A stretch of DNA of 64,000 nt, taken from contig CADEDN010000013.1 of the NCBI GenBank assembly GCA_902826095.1, positions 23,605-87,604 on the forward strand, in the 5' to 3' direction. This document shows, one piece after another, positions 1 to 8,823 of this stretch. A program made the position numbers and the translations under genes. This stretch comes from an uncultured Alphaproteobacteria bacterium (GTDB taxonomy: Bacteria; Pseudomonadota; Alphaproteobacteria; Caulobacterales; Parvularculaceae). The notes beneath the pieces are model-generated. The model saw only the letters and a program-made list of their open reading frames with translations, was not told the DNA's origin and ran no database searches. Each line of letters begins with the position of its first letter. Within the stretch, counting starts at the first letter, position 1.

Positions 1-499
<499 letters not shown>

Positions 500-502
500 A
501 TC

Positions 503-1519
503 ATGACACGCATGACGATGATCGAAGCCATTCGCAGCGCCATGGATGTCGCCATGGAAAAAAATCCGAACGTCGTCGTCTTCGGCGAGGATGTCGGCTA
601 TTTCGGCGGCGTCTTCCGCTGCACGCACGGGCTTCAGAAAAAATACGGCAGCCAGCGCTGCTTCGACGCGCCGATTTCGGAAAGCGGCATTGTCGGCGCG
701 GCGATCGGCATGGCCGCCTACGGCCTTCGTCCCTGCGTTGAAATTCAGTTTGCGGACTATGTCTACCCCGGCTACGACCAGCTTGCGTCGGAAGCCGCGC
801 GCATCCGCTATCGTTCGGCCGGCGACTTCACCGTGCCGATGACGGTCAGGATGCCGACCGGCGGCGGCATTTTCGGCGGCCAGACGCACAGCCAGAGCCC
901 CGAGGCGCTGTTCGCGCATGTCTGCGGATTGAAAACCGTCATCCCGTCAAACCCCTATGACGCCAAGGGCCTGTTGATCGCCGCGATCGAAGACGACGAC
1001 CCCGTGATGTTCCTTGAGCCCAAGCGCCTCTATAACGGCCCCTTCGACGGCCATCACGACCAGCCGGTGACGCCGTGGAAAAAGCACGAGCTCGGCGAGG
1101 CGCCCGACGGCCATTACACAATTCCGCTCGGCAAAGCCGCAACGCGCCGCGAAGGAAGCGACGTCACCGTGCTCGCTTATGGAACGATGGTTCATGTTGC
1201 GCTTGCGGCGGCGGCGGAAACCGGAATCGACGCCGAAGTGATTGACCTTCGCACCATCCTTCCGCTTGATCTCGAAGCGATCGAAGCGTCGGTGCGCAAG
1301 ACCGGACGCTGCGTCATCGTCGTTGAGGCGACGAAAACCTGCGGCTTCTCGGCGGAGCTGATGTCGGTGGTCATGGAAGGGTGCTTCCATCATCTCGAAG
1401 CGCCGGTCATTCGCGTCACGGGGTACGACACGCCCTATCCGCATGCGCATGAATGGGCGTATTTCCCGGGTCCAAAGCGCGTCGGCGCAGCGTTGAAGAA
1501 AGTGATGGAGAACAATTGA
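503..1519 (+). CDS. bkdA2: Branched-chain 2-oxoacid dehydrogenase E1 beta subunit
   Basis: This 338-residue protein is the beta subunit of the E1 heterotetramer and completes the thiamine-diphosphate active site with the preceding alpha subunit. It has the transketolase pyrimidine-binding domain, with 'GEDVG' near residue 28 (the conserved Glu that activates ThDP) and 'TGGGIFGGQTHSQSPEA' around residues 117-133. A C-terminal transketolase domain carries 'VIDLRTILPLD'. Length is normal for the family. The start lies 3 nt after the alpha-subunit stop. Its TGA overlaps the ATG of E2 by one base (TGATG), which indicates translational coupling in one operon. Confidence 0.93.
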   Translation: MTRMTMIEAIRSAMDVAMEKNPNVVVFGEDVGYFGGVFRCTHGLQKKYGSQRCFDAPISESGIVGAAIGMAAYGLRPCVEIQFADYVYPGYDQLASEAARIRYRSAGDFTVPMTVRMPTGGGIFGGQTHSQSPEALFAHVCGLKTVIPSNPYDAKGLLIAAIEDDDPVMFLEPKRLYNGPFDGHHDQPVTPWKKHELGEAPDGHYTIPLGKAATRREGSDVTVLAYGTMVHVALAAAAETGIDAEVIDLRTILPLDLEAIEASVRKTGRCVIVVEATKTCGFSAELMSVVMEGCFHHLEAPVIRVTGYDTPYPHAHEWAYFPGPKRVGAALKKVMENN

Positions 1520-2883
1520 TGGGCGTTCACGTCATTAAACTGCCGGATGTCGGCGAAGGCGTCGCGGAAGCCGAACTCGTCGAGTGGATGGTGAAGCCCG
1601 GCGACAATGTGATGGAGGATCAGGTTCTCGCCGCCGTGATGACTGACAAGGCGACGGTGGAGATCCCGTCGCCGGTGATCGGCAAGGTCATCTGGGTCGG
1701 CGCGAAGGCGGGCGACACCGTCGCGGTCGGCTCGCCGATCGTGAAGCTCGAAGTCGACGGCGCCGGCAACGCCAAAGAAGACGCAGCGACCGTGAAAGAG
1801 GCGCCGAAGGCGGAAAAGAAAGCAGCTGCGCTTTCCTCCCCCGCTCGCGGGGGAGGTGTCCGCGAAGCGGACGGAGGGGGGGACTCGAGCAGGTCGTCCT
1901 CGCGGATGGAGCGCGCCCCCTCAGTCGCGCTTCGCGCGACAGCTCCCCCGCCCGCGGGGGAGCAGAAGCGCGTTGCGCCCGCCATGCCCACAGCCGCGCC
2001 GCGCAAGGAAGGCGAAAAGCCGCTCGCTTCGCCGGCGGTCAGGAAACGCGCCGCCGACGCCGGCGTCGATCTGCGCCGCGTCGCCGGCACGGGCCCAGCG
2101 GGACGTATCGGACACGAGGATCTCGACGCTTACTTCGAGCACGGATCAAGCCCGGTCGCGCCGCGCGGACGCCGTGCGGATGCCAGCATCAAGGAGATCC
2201 CGATTATCGGCCTTCGCCGAAAGATCGCCGAGAAAATGACGATCTCGCGCAGCCGCATTCCGGACATCGTCTATGTCGACGAGGTCGACATGACGGCGCT
2301 CGAAGATCTGCGCGCCAAACTCAACACAGGGAAAAAGCCGGACCAGGCGAAGTTGACGGTTCTTCCCTTCCTGATGCGCGCGATGGCGAAGGCGATCGAG
2401 GATCAGCCGCAGGTCAACTCGCTCTTCGACGATGAGGCGGGAATCGTACGCCAATATGGCGGCGTCCATATCGGCGTCGCCGCGCAGACCGACGGCGGCC
2501 TTGTCGTGCCGGTCGTCCGCCATGTCGAGGCGCGGGGATTGTGGGACTGTGCGGCGGAAGTCTCGCGTCTCGCCGAGTCCGCGAAAAAAGGAACCGCGAC
2601 GCGCGAGGAACTGTCCGGCTCGACGATCACCATCACCTCATTAGGCGCGCTCGGCGGCATCGTGACGACGCCGGTCATCAATCACCCCGAGGTCGCGATC
2701 GTCGGCGTCAACAAGATGCAGGTCCGGCCGCACTGGGACGGCTCCGCTTTCGTGCCGCGCCGGATGATGAACCTCTCCTGCGCCTTCGATCACCGCATCG
2801 TCGACGGCTGGAACGCCGCAGTCTTCGTGCAGCGGGTGAAGACGCTGCTCGAAAATCCGGCGATGATTTTTATTCAAGAATGA
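1519..2883 (+). CDS. bkdB: Dihydrolipoamide acyltransferase, E2 component of branched-chain 2-oxoacid dehydrogenase
   Basis: The E2 core transfers the acyl group from E1 to CoA through a swinging lipoyl arm. The 454-residue protein has an N-terminal lipoyl domain (lipoylated Lys44 in 'TDKATVEI'), a long linker, a peripheral subunit-binding domain around residues 172-208 ('ASPAVRKRAADAGVD'), and a C-terminal catalytic domain with the acyltransferase motif HRIVDG (His425, Asp429). The ATG at 1519 is preferred over upstream in-frame codons because it starts directly before the lipoyl domain and couples to the E1 beta stop. The linker is unusual: residues about 106-148 are encoded by an inserted compound palindrome (1835-1963) that keeps the frame. 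Catalytic and lipoyl regions look intact. Confidence 0.93.
   Translation: MGVHVIKLPDVGEGVAEAELVEWMVKPGDNVMEDQVLAAVMTDKATVEIPSPVIGKVIWVGAKAGDTVAVGSPIVKLEVDGAGNAKEDAATVKEAPKAEKKAAALSSPARGGGVREADGGGDSSRSSSRMERAPSVALRATAPPPAGEQKRVAPAMPTAAPRKEGEKPLASPAVRKRAADAGVDLRRVAGTGPAGRIGHEDLDAYFEHGSSPVAPRGRRADASIKEIPIIGLRRKIAEKMTISRSRIPDIVYVDEVDMTALEDLRAKLNTGKKPDQAKLTVLPFLMRAMAKAIEDQPQVNSLFDDEAGIVRQYGGVHIGVAAQTDGGLVVPVVRHVEARGLWDCAAEVSRLAESAKKGTATREELSGSTITITSLGALGGIVTTPVINHPEVAIVGVNKMQVRPHWDGSAFVPRRMMNLSCAFDHRIVDGWNAAVFVQRVKTLLENPAMIFIQE
1835..1963. repeat. Compound palindromic element inserted in frame in the E2 linker
   Basis: The 129-bp block is built like a nested palindrome. It starts with a hairpin (CCTCCCCC...GGGGGAGG, 1835-1856) and a second hairpin (GTCCGC-gaa-GCGGAC, 1858-1872). 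A pairing arm GAGGGGG (1874-1880) matches CCCCCTC (1916-1922). The mirror side has GTCGCGC-ttc-GCGCGAC and a final GCTCCCCC...GGGGGAGC hairpin (to 1963). Its length is a multiple of three (43 codons) and contains no stop in the E2 frame. It resembles, from memory, a small intergenic palindrome family common in alphaproteobacteria. Insertion inside a coding sequence is reminiscent of Rickettsia palindromic elements, but no family membership was tested. Confidence 0.8.
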
Positions 2884-2886
2884 GGC

Positions 2887-2914
2887 GGCAATGGGCAATG
2901 GGCAATCGGCAATG
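2887..2914 (+). repeat. Left array: four 7-bp GGCAATG units
   Basis: Four tandem copies of GGCAATG (the third reads GGCAATC) begin 3 bp after the E2 stop codon. They supply the ATG and first codons of the four-helix-bundle gene. The same unit occurs in inverted orientation after that gene (3356-3383), so the pair brackets it like terminal inverted repeats. Confidence 0.9.
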
Positions 2915-3349
2915 GACGGCGAGTCCCCTTGGATAGTCGATGAGCGGGAGGCGGACGCGGGTGGATTCAGCGAGGGTGGAAGCTCGATCACGGATTTTCG
3001 CGATCTTGATGTATGGAAAGAAGGAATGCAGCTCGCGACCGCAATCTATGACAGGACAAGCGATTTTCCTCGCGAAGAACTCTATGGCCTGACGTCCCAA
3101 CTTCGTCGCGCATCCGTCTCAGTTCCGGCGAATATTTCCGAGGGCTATGGGCGCAACTCAAGCGGCAACTACATCCATTTTCTTAAGATATCGCTGGGGT
3201 CAGCCAGGGAAATCGAAACGCTGGTCGAGCTTTCCAGGCGATTGGGATTCCTGAAGGCCGATGACGCAACCGCGTTGGCTGCGCAGTCCCAACGAATATC
3301 GAAAATGTTGCGATCTTTGATCCGCGCAATTGAGGCTAGACGCCGATGA
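2891..3349 (+). CDS. Four-helix bundle protein (S23/IVS-encoded family) inserted in the bkd operon
   Basis: This 152-residue protein belongs to the small four-helix bundle family first known from intervening sequences in 23S rRNA genes (S23, TIGR02436-like). The core is '[14 protein letters not shown]' from about residue 37, then '[22 protein letters not shown]' split over two helices and '[15 protein letters not shown]'. The role of the family is poorly known; relatives include the Avd accessory protein of diversity-generating retroelements. ATG at 2891 and ATG at 2912 are both possible; either way the first residues come from the 7-bp repeat array, and the 35 or so residues before the core are atypical. 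The gene separates E2 from E3 of a normally compact operon and is bracketed by inverted repeat arrays, so it looks like cargo of a small inserted element. Confidence 0.85.
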   Translation: MGNGQSAMDGESPWIVDEREADAGGFSEGGSSITDFRDLDVWKEGMQLATAIYDRTSDFPREELYGLTSQLRRASVSVPANISEGYGRNSSGNYIHFLKISLGSAREIETLVELSRRLGFLKADDATALAAQSQRISKMLRSLIRAIEARRR

Positions 3350-3355
3350 CTCATT

Positions 3356-3383
3356 ATTGCCCATTGCCCATTGCCCATTGCCT
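3356..3383 (-). repeat. Right array: four inverted 7-bp units (ATTGCCC)
   Basis: Four tandem copies of ATTGCCC (the last is ATTGCCT), the reverse complement of the left array, start 6 bp after the stop of the four-helix-bundle gene and end 15 bp before lpdA. Left and right arrays could pair over about 28 bp in RNA or single-stranded DNA. Confidence 0.9.
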
Positions 3384-3398
3384 ATTCGGCGCGCAATT

Positions 3399-4790
3399 AT
3401 GACCGACCTCACCACCAAACTCCTCATCATCGGCGGCGGGCCGGGCGGCTATGTCTGCGGCATCCGCGCAGGGCAATTGGGAATCGATACGATCGTCGTC
3501 GACGCCGAAGCGCTCGGCGGAACGTGCCTTAACGTCGGGTGCATTCCGTCGAAGGCGATCATTCACGCGGCCGACGAGTTCGAGAAATCGACGCATTTCG
3601 CCAACTCCTCTGTGCTCGGCATTTCGGCAGGGAAGCCGTCCCTTGATCTTTCGAAGACAGTCGCGTGGAAGGACGGCATCGTCAAACGCTTGACGACCGG
3701 CGTCGGCGGGCTCCTCAAGAAGAGCAAGGTCAAGACGATCAAGGGCTGGGCGAGCTTCGTCGACGGCAAGACGGTCGATGTGAAGACCGCGGAAGGCGCC
3801 ACGCGCATCCGCGCTGAGAACGTCGTGATCGCGACAGGGTCCGTCCCGGTCGAGCTTCCCTTTATGAAATTCGGCGGCAATGTCATTTCATCGACCGGCG
3901 CCTTGGCGCTCAATGCGCCGCCGAAGAATTTCGCCATCGTCGGCGCCGGCTATATCGGGCTTGAACTCGGGATCGCCTTCGCCAAGTTCGGGTCGAAAGT
4001 GACGGTCGTCGAGGCGATGGACCGAATCCTGCCGACCTACGACGCGGAACTGACGAAGCCGGTCGCCAAGCGCCTCAAGGATTTGGGCGTCACCGTCATC
4101 CTCGGCGCCAAGGCGAAGGGCCTTTCGAAGGACGGCAAGGCGCTCGAGATCGAACAGAACGGCAAGACCGAAGCGATCGCCGCCGACAAGGTGCTTGTGA
4201 CGGTCGGAAGAAAGCCGCTGACCGAAGGCTGGGGACACGACAAACTCGCGCTCGACATGGACGGGCGGCATTTGAAGATCAATGATCGCTGCGAGACCTC
4301 GATGCGCGGGATTTATGCGATCGGCGATGTCACTGGCGAGCCGATGCTGGCGCACCGCGCGATGGCGCAGGGCGAAATGGTCGCTGAAATCATCGCGGGT
4401 CATAATCGCCGCTGGGACAAAGCGGCGATCGCTGCGATCTGTTTCACCGATCCCGAAATCATTTCCTGCGGCCTCTCGCCCGACGAAGCGAAAGCCGCCG
4501 GCCACAAGATCAAGACGGCGAATTTCCCGTTCTCCGCGAACGGCCGCGCGATGACGATGGAGGCCGAAGAAGGATTCGTGCGCGTCGTCGCGCGCGAGGA
4601 TAATCATCTGCTGCTCGGCCTTCAGGCGGTCGGGCGCGGCGCTTCGGAGCTCTCCGCCGCCTTCGGTCTCGCGCTTGAGATGGGCGCGCGCCTCGAAGAC
4701 GTCGCCGGCACGATCCACGCGCACCCGACGCAGGGCGAGGCGCTGCAGGAAGCCGCGCTCCGCACGCTCGGTCATGCGCTCCACATCTAA
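3399..4790 (+). CDS. lpdA: Dihydrolipoamide dehydrogenase, E3 component
   Basis: E3 re-oxidises the dihydrolipoyl arm of E2 with NAD+. The 463-residue flavoprotein has the FAD-binding '[10 protein letters not shown]' near residue 11, the redox disulfide Cys43/Cys48 in '[14 protein letters not shown]', the NAD-binding '[10 protein letters not shown]' near residue 180, '[12 protein letters not shown]', and the C-terminal dimerisation segment ending '[13 protein letters not shown]', whose His-x-x-x-x-x-Glu pair completes the active site. ATG 3399 is chosen because upstream in-frame codons read into the repeat array. The gene should be co-transcribed with the E1/E2 genes despite the 515-bp insertion between bkdB and lpdA. 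Confidence 0.94.
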   Translation: MTDLTTKLLIIGGGPGGYVCGIRAGQLGIDTIVVDAEALGGTCLNVGCIPSKAIIHAADEFEKSTHFANSSVLGISAGKPSLDLSKTVAWKDGIVKRLTTGVGGLLKKSKVKTIKGWASFVDGKTVDVKTAEGATRIRAENVVIATGSVPVELPFMKFGGNVISSTGALALNAPPKNFAIVGAGYIGLELGIAFAKFGSKVTVVEAMDRILPTYDAELTKPVAKRLKDLGVTVILGAKAKGLSKDGKALEIEQNGKTEAIAADKVLVTVGRKPLTEGWGHDKLALDMDGRHLKINDRCETSMRGIYAIGDVTGEPMLAHRAMAQGEMVAEIIAGHNRRWDKAAIAAICFTDPEIISCGLSPDEAKAAGHKIKTANFPFSANGRAMTMEAEEGFVRVVAREDNHLLLGLQAVGRGASELSAAFGLALEMGARLEDVAGTIHAHPTQGEALQEAALRTLGHALHI

Positions 4791-5235
4791 GATCGGGACC
4801 GCGAAAAAACCGCCGCTGAAGATCGGCTGGCGCGAATGGGCGATGTTGCCGACGCTCTGTGACGAGCCGATCCTCGCGAAGATCGACACTGGCGCGAAGA
4901 CGTCGGCCATCCACGCCTACCGCGTTCGGGAATTTGCGAAAGGCGGCAAGGCCTATGCGGAGTTCTATCTCCAACCGCTGCAAAAGCGGCGCTGGCCGGA
5001 GGTCTATTGCATCGCGCCGATCCATGATCGCCGGATCGTTCGAAGTTCGAACGGGGCGACGCAAGAGCGCATCGTCATTGTCGTTCCCTTGCGTCTCGGC
5101 AAGCGGCGATGGTCGATCGAAATGACATTGGCCAACCGCGACGACATGGGATTCCGCCTCCTCATCGGCCGCGACGCATTGGGAAAAAATGTCGTCATTC
5201 ATCCCGCGCGGTCGTATATGCTTGGCCGGCCATAG
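4774..5235 (+). CDS. rimB: RimB/COG4067-type retropepsin-like protease
   Basis: The 153-residue protein matches the family annotated as 'ATP-dependent zinc protease' or RimK/LysX-associated retropepsin-like protein. The aspartic-protease-like motif '[14 protein letters not shown]' is at about residues 30-43, followed by 'VIVVPLRLG' and '[12 protein letters not shown]'. In Pseudomonas the rimABK operon encodes a member that works with the RimK ligase on ribosomal protein S6. The ATG at 4774 overlaps the end of lpdA by 17 nt, and rimK follows 15 nt downstream, so these two form a functional pair carried in the bkd transcript. Symbol use is by homology and context. Confidence 0.72.
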   Translation: MRSTSKIGTAKKPPLKIGWREWAMLPTLCDEPILAKIDTGAKTSAIHAYRVREFAKGGKAYAEFYLQPLQKRRWPEVYCIAPIHDRRIVRSSNGATQERIVIVVPLRLGKRRWSIEMTLANRDDMGFRLLIGRDALGKNVVIHPARSYMLGRP

Positions 5236-5250
5236 AAGCCGGGGTCCTCG

Positions 5251-6156
5251 ATGAAGCTCGCCCTCATGTGCCAGAACGCGGGGCTCTATTCGCACCGGCG
5301 GCTGATCGAGGCCGCAAAGAGCCGCGGTCACGACATCGACGTCGTCAACCACGTCAAATGCTACATCAACATCACATCGAACCGCCCGTCGGTTTTTTAT
5401 CAGGGCAAGGAGCTGCCGAAATATGACGCGGTGATTCCGCGTATCGGCGCCTCTGTCACCTTTTATGGAACGGCGGTGCTGCGCCAATTCGAGGTGATGG
5501 GCGTTTACCCCGTGAACGAATCCGTCGCGATCACCCGCTCGCGCGACAAACTTCGAAGCCTGCAATTGCTCGCGAGAAAAGGCGTCGGGCTTCCCGTCAC
5601 CGTGTTCGCGCACAAGACGAGCAACTCCGAAGAAGTCATCCGCCTCGTCGGCGGGCCGCCGGTGATCATCAAGCTGCTCGAAGGCGCGCAGGGCCTTGGC
5701 GTCATTCTCGGCGAAACGCAGCGCGCCGCCGAGTCGATCATCCAGGCGTTCAGCCGCGTCGACGCCGACATTCTCGTCCAGGAATTCATCAAGGAGGCTG
5801 GCGGCGAAGACATCCGCTGCCTCGTCGTCGGCGGCCGCGTCGTCGCCGCCATGAAGCGCAAAGGGAAAGAAGGCGAGTTCCGCTCGAACCTTCATCGCGG
5901 CGGATCGGCGGAAAACGTGAAGATCACCACCGCCGAGCGCGCGACGGCGATCTCGGCGGCGAAGGCGATGGGTCTTAATGTCTGCGGCGTCGACATGTTG
6001 CGCTCGAACCATGGGCCGGTCGTCATGGAAGTGAATTCGTCGCCCGGCCTTGAAGGCGTTGAAACCGCGACCGGCGTCGATGTCGCGGGGCTCATCATCG
6101 AGTTTGTTGAAAAGAGCGCCGAGCCGAACAAGACGAAGACGAAAGGGAAGGGGTAG
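5251..6156 (+). CDS. rimK: RimK-family alpha-L-glutamate ligase
   Basis: This 301-residue ATP-grasp enzyme adds glutamate residues to a protein C-terminus, classically ribosomal protein S6. It has the RimK N-terminal '[18 protein letters not shown]', the substrate segment '[16 protein letters not shown]' (about residues 54-69), the ATP-grasp region '[18 protein letters not shown]', 'LVQEFI' and the metal-binding end '[24 protein letters not shown]'. Length matches the family. A Lys-rich tail of about 8 residues ends the protein. The preceding RimB-like gene supports a protein-modification role. Family members can also make other glutamyl products, so the S6 target is inferred. Confidence 0.9.
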   Translation: MKLALMCQNAGLYSHRRLIEAAKSRGHDIDVVNHVKCYINITSNRPSVFYQGKELPKYDAVIPRIGASVTFYGTAVLRQFEVMGVYPVNESVAITRSRDKLRSLQLLARKGVGLPVTVFAHKTSNSEEVIRLVGGPPVIIKLLEGAQGLGVILGETQRAAESIIQAFSRVDADILVQEFIKEAGGEDIRCLVVGGRVVAAMKRKGKEGEFRSNLHRGGSAENVKITTAERATAISAAKAMGLNVCGVDMLRSNHGPVVMEVNSSPGLEGVETATGVDVAGLIIEFVEKSAEPNKTKTKGKG

Positions 6157-6160
6157 AGCG

Positions 6161-6949
6161 TTGAAAACCCGCATTCTCGGTTTTGAATGGGACGCGAGCT
6201 CTTCGCATTCGCGCGGGCCGGCGCTCGGGCCGAGCGTCGTCAAAAGGCTGCTGACCAGCGAAGCGTCGAGCCGCTATTCGACAGACCTTGTCGACATGCG
6301 CGACGCGATTGACGGCTATGTCATTCCAGACTTGCCGGAAGACGCCGCCAAAGCGCGCGACATCATAACGCGGACTGTCGCGGACTGCATCCGCGAGGGA
6401 CTCGCGCCGCTGTCGATCGGCGGCGATCATTCGGTCACCTATCCGATCTTGAAGGCGATTCACGCAAAGCACGGCCCGGTCAATGTTTTGCATGTCGATG
6501 CGCATCCCGACCTGCACGACGAATTTGAAGGCGACCGCTACAGCCATGCCTGCCCGTTCGCGCGCGCGCTTGCGGACGGTCTTGTCAGGACGCTCGTTCA
6601 GGTCGGCATCCGTTGCTGGGACCGGACCCAGCTTGATCAGGCGAAAAAATACGGGGTGACGATCCTGCGCGCCGATCAGGTCGAAGAGATTCCGCCGGCG
6701 ATTTTCTCCGGGCCTCTCTACATGTCGATCGATCTCGACGGGCTCGATCCCGCCTTCGCGCCGGGCGTTTCGCACCCGGAGCCCGGCGGGCTCTCGACGC
6801 TCGATGTGCTGAAAATGATCGGCCGCATCAAGGGCCCGCTCATCGGCGCCGATGTCGTTGAGCTAAATCCGGAACGCGATTGGCAGATGACGACCGCGCG
6901 CGTCGTCGTGCGGTTGGTGAAGGAGCTGGCGGCGAAGATCGCGGTCTAG
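6161..6949 (+). CDS. Agmatinase/arginase-family ureohydrolase
   Basis: The 262-residue protein is a binuclear-manganese ureohydrolase, most like agmatinases, which convert agmatine to putrescine and urea. The metal ligands are visible: His90 in 'GGDHS', Asp113/His115/Asp117 in 'DAHPD', and Asp191/Asp193 in 'SIDLDGLDP'. The likely start is a TTG at 6161, preceded by an AGGGG ribosome site 4 nt after the rimK stop; in-frame ATGs further up would overlap rimK by 100 nt. The protein is about 40 residues shorter than typical agmatinases at the N-terminus. Guanidinobutyrase or formimidoylglutamase activity cannot be excluded. No other polyamine gene is nearby. Confidence 0.82.
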   Translation: MKTRILGFEWDASSSHSRGPALGPSVVKRLLTSEASSRYSTDLVDMRDAIDGYVIPDLPEDAAKARDIITRTVADCIREGLAPLSIGGDHSVTYPILKAIHAKHGPVNVLHVDAHPDLHDEFEGDRYSHACPFARALADGLVRTLVQVGIRCWDRTQLDQAKKYGVTILRADQVEEIPPAIFSGPLYMSIDLDGLDPAFAPGVSHPEPGGLSTLDVLKMIGRIKGPLIGADVVELNPERDWQMTTARVVVRLVKELAAKIAV

Positions 6950-7048
6950 AACACCGGGCGCGATATGGGAATCGCGACCGATGTTCTAGCCTATTGAGTT
7001 GGCGCGCCTTGGCGCGCGAAACCGGTCTCCACTTTCGCGCCCGGCGCG

Positions 7049-7993
7049 CTAATCGAAAAGGCTCGACACCGATTCTTCATTCGCGATTCGCCGGATCGCT
7101 TCGGCGAGGAGGCCGCCGATCTCGACTTTCTCGATCTTCTTGCAGGCCTCTACTTCGGGCGTTGACAGGATCGAGTCGGAGGTGACGATTCTGGTCAGCG
7201 CTTTCGCCTTGGCGATGCGCTCATGCGCGCCGTCCGACAAGACGCCATGCGTCACATAGGCGGAAACGCTTTTCGCGCCCTTTTCCATGATCGCCTGCGC
7301 CGCGTTGCAGAGCGTGCCGCCGCTATCGACGATGTCGTCGAAGAGAATGCAATGGCGATCCTTGACGTCGCCGATGATGTGCATGACTTCCGAAACGCCC
7401 GCCTGTTCGCGGCGTTTGTCGACAATCGCGAGCGGCCGGTTGCCGAGCCGCTTTGAGAGCGAGCGGGCGCGGACGACGCCGCCGGTGTCCGGTGAGACGA
7501 CCGTCACGTCATCGATGTCGCCCTTGTGCATGGCGCGGATTTTTTCGGCGAAGACATTGACCGCGAAAAGATTGTCGGTCGGAATGTCGAAGAAGCCCTG
7601 GATCTGCCCGGCGTGCAGATCGACCGTCAGCACGCGGTCGGCGCCGGCGGTGGTGATGAGATTGGCGACAAGCTTGGCTGAAATCGGCGTGCGGGGCCCG
7701 GCCTTTCGATCCTGGCGCGCATAACCGAAATAAGGAATGACGGCGGTGATGCGGCTCGCCGACGCGCGCGTCAGCGCGTCGATCGTGATCAAAAGCTCCA
7801 TCAGATTGTCGTTCGCCGGGTTCGACGTCGACTGGATGACGAACACGTCCTCGCCGCGGACGTTTTCCTTGATCTCGACGAAAACCTCGCCGTCCTTGAA
7901 GGTCCTGATCTCGGCTTCGGCGAGCGGGTTCGCCAGCCTTGCGGCGATGTTTTCGCTGAGCTTGCGGTTCGAATTGCCAGAAATCAGCTTCAT
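7049..7993 (-). CDS. prs: Ribose-phosphate pyrophosphokinase (PRPP synthase)
   Basis: PRPP synthase makes phosphoribosyl pyrophosphate from ribose-5-phosphate and ATP for nucleotide, His and Trp synthesis. The 314-residue protein starts '[12 protein letters not shown]' and carries the class I landmarks: '[10 protein letters not shown]', the '[15 protein letters not shown]' loop, '[12 protein letters not shown]', and the PRPP-binding '[14 protein letters not shown]' near residue 220. ATG at 7993 is chosen over an upstream codon because it matches the family N-terminus. Convergent with the ureohydrolase gene; the 99-bp gap holds a short GC hairpin (7002-7017) with no T tract. Confidence 0.96.
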   Translation of the reverse strand: MKLISGNSNRKLSENIAARLANPLAEAEIRTFKDGEVFVEIKENVRGEDVFVIQSTSNPANDNLMELLITIDALTRASASRITAVIPYFGYARQDRKAGPRTPISAKLVANLITTAGADRVLTVDLHAGQIQGFFDIPTDNLFAVNVFAEKIRAMHKGDIDDVTVVSPDTGGVVRARSLSKRLGNRPLAIVDKRREQAGVSEVMHIIGDVKDRHCILFDDIVDSGGTLCNAAQAIMEKGAKSVSAYVTHGVLSDGAHERIAKAKALTRIVTSDSILSTPEVEACKKIEKVEIGGLLAEAIRRIANEESVSSLFD

Positions 7994-8043
7994 GTTTCGG
8001 CCCCTGAATTCCGGCAGGGTTGTGACGGGTTCGCGACACGGGA

Positions 8044-8823
8044 TCAAGCCCCGGCGGACGGCGCCATGCTGATCGCGGACAGGTTGCGCCCATAGTCGGA
8101 TTCGCCGGCGCGCCGGCTCGCCCGATAGCTGAAATAGCGGCCCGCCTGCTCGACCGTGCAGACATCGACGTCGTCAATCAGATTGACGCCCGCTGAAGCC
8201 AGTCGGGAACGGCCGAACCCGACCAGATCGAGCTGACGTTTCTCCGACGACGCGCCCGCCGCGAAGAATTGCTCCGCAGCCGGATATTTAGTCGCGAACG
8301 CGGCGAGAACGTCGAGGCCGACCTCGAAATTGCGCTGCCGCATGCAAGGGCCGACCGCGGCGACGATGCGATCCGCGCGCGCGCCGATCGAGGTCATCGC
8401 CTTGATCGTCGATTCGAGGACGCCCGCGAGCGCGCCCCGCCAGCCGGCATGAGCGGCGCCGATGATTTCCGCTTCGGCGTCGACGAACAAGAACGGCATG
8501 CAGTCGGCGGCAAGGACGCCGAGCGCTGCTCCCTTGAGCCTCGTCGCCATGCCGTCAGCTCTTGGCCCCTGGCCGGTCCAGGGATCGGTTACGACGACGG
8601 CGTCCGCTGAGTGGATCTGGTAAAGGGTCAGCAATTCGCCCGCGCCAAGAGCGGCGCGGCAGCGATTTCGGTTCTCGGCGGCGTTCGACGGCGCATCGCT
8701 CGATCCAAGCCCGACATTCAGCGATGAGAACATCCCCGTCGATACGCCGCCGGCGCGGCCGAAAAATCCGTGGCGGACGGCCGCTTCACGCAAGAGTGAC
8801 GATGTCAGATGCGGCGGCGTCAC
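8044..8823 (-). CDS. pgeF: PgeF/YfiH-type purine nucleosidase-laccase-fold protein
   Basis: The 259-residue protein is a member of the YfiH/PgeF family (formerly 'polyphenol oxidase'), proposed to edit peptidoglycan precursors and to act on purine nucleosides. Visible motifs are '[13 protein letters not shown]' at the N-terminus, '[12 protein letters not shown]', '[10 protein letters not shown]', '[13 protein letters not shown]' and '[11 protein letters not shown]', which include the conserved His/Cys metal ligands. A GTG at 8823 forms a GTGA overlap with the upstream methyltransferase stop and gives the family-typical N-terminus. An in-frame ATG at 8868 would add 15 residues. Confidence 0.87.
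   Translation of the reverse strand: MTPPHLTSSLLREAAVRHGFFGRAGGVSTGMFSSLNVGLGSSDAPSNAAENRNRCRAALGAGELLTLYQIHSADAVVVTDPWTGQGPRADGMATRLKGAALGVLAADCMPFLFVDAEAEIIGAAHAGWRGALAGVLESTIKAMTSIGARADRIVAAVGPCMRQRNFEVGLDVLAAFATKYPAAEQFFAAGASSEKRQLDLVGFGRSRLASAGVNLIDDVDVCTVEQAGRYFSYRASRRAGESDYGRNLSAISMAPSAGA

Noticed and set aside
1835..1963. Frameshift or sequencing artefact in the E2 linker
   Set aside because: The block is a symmetric compound palindrome of a length divisible by three, with intact domains on both sides, so insertion is the better reading.
4510..6243. A 577-codon minus-strand open frame opposite lpdA, rimB and rimK
   Set aside because: Arg-rich translation with no domain; it is the shadow of well-supported plus-strand genes in GC-rich DNA.
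7002..7017. Terminator between the ureohydrolase and prs
   Set aside because: A GC stem exists (GCGCGCC-tt-GGCGCGC) but the loop is too short and there is no T tract.
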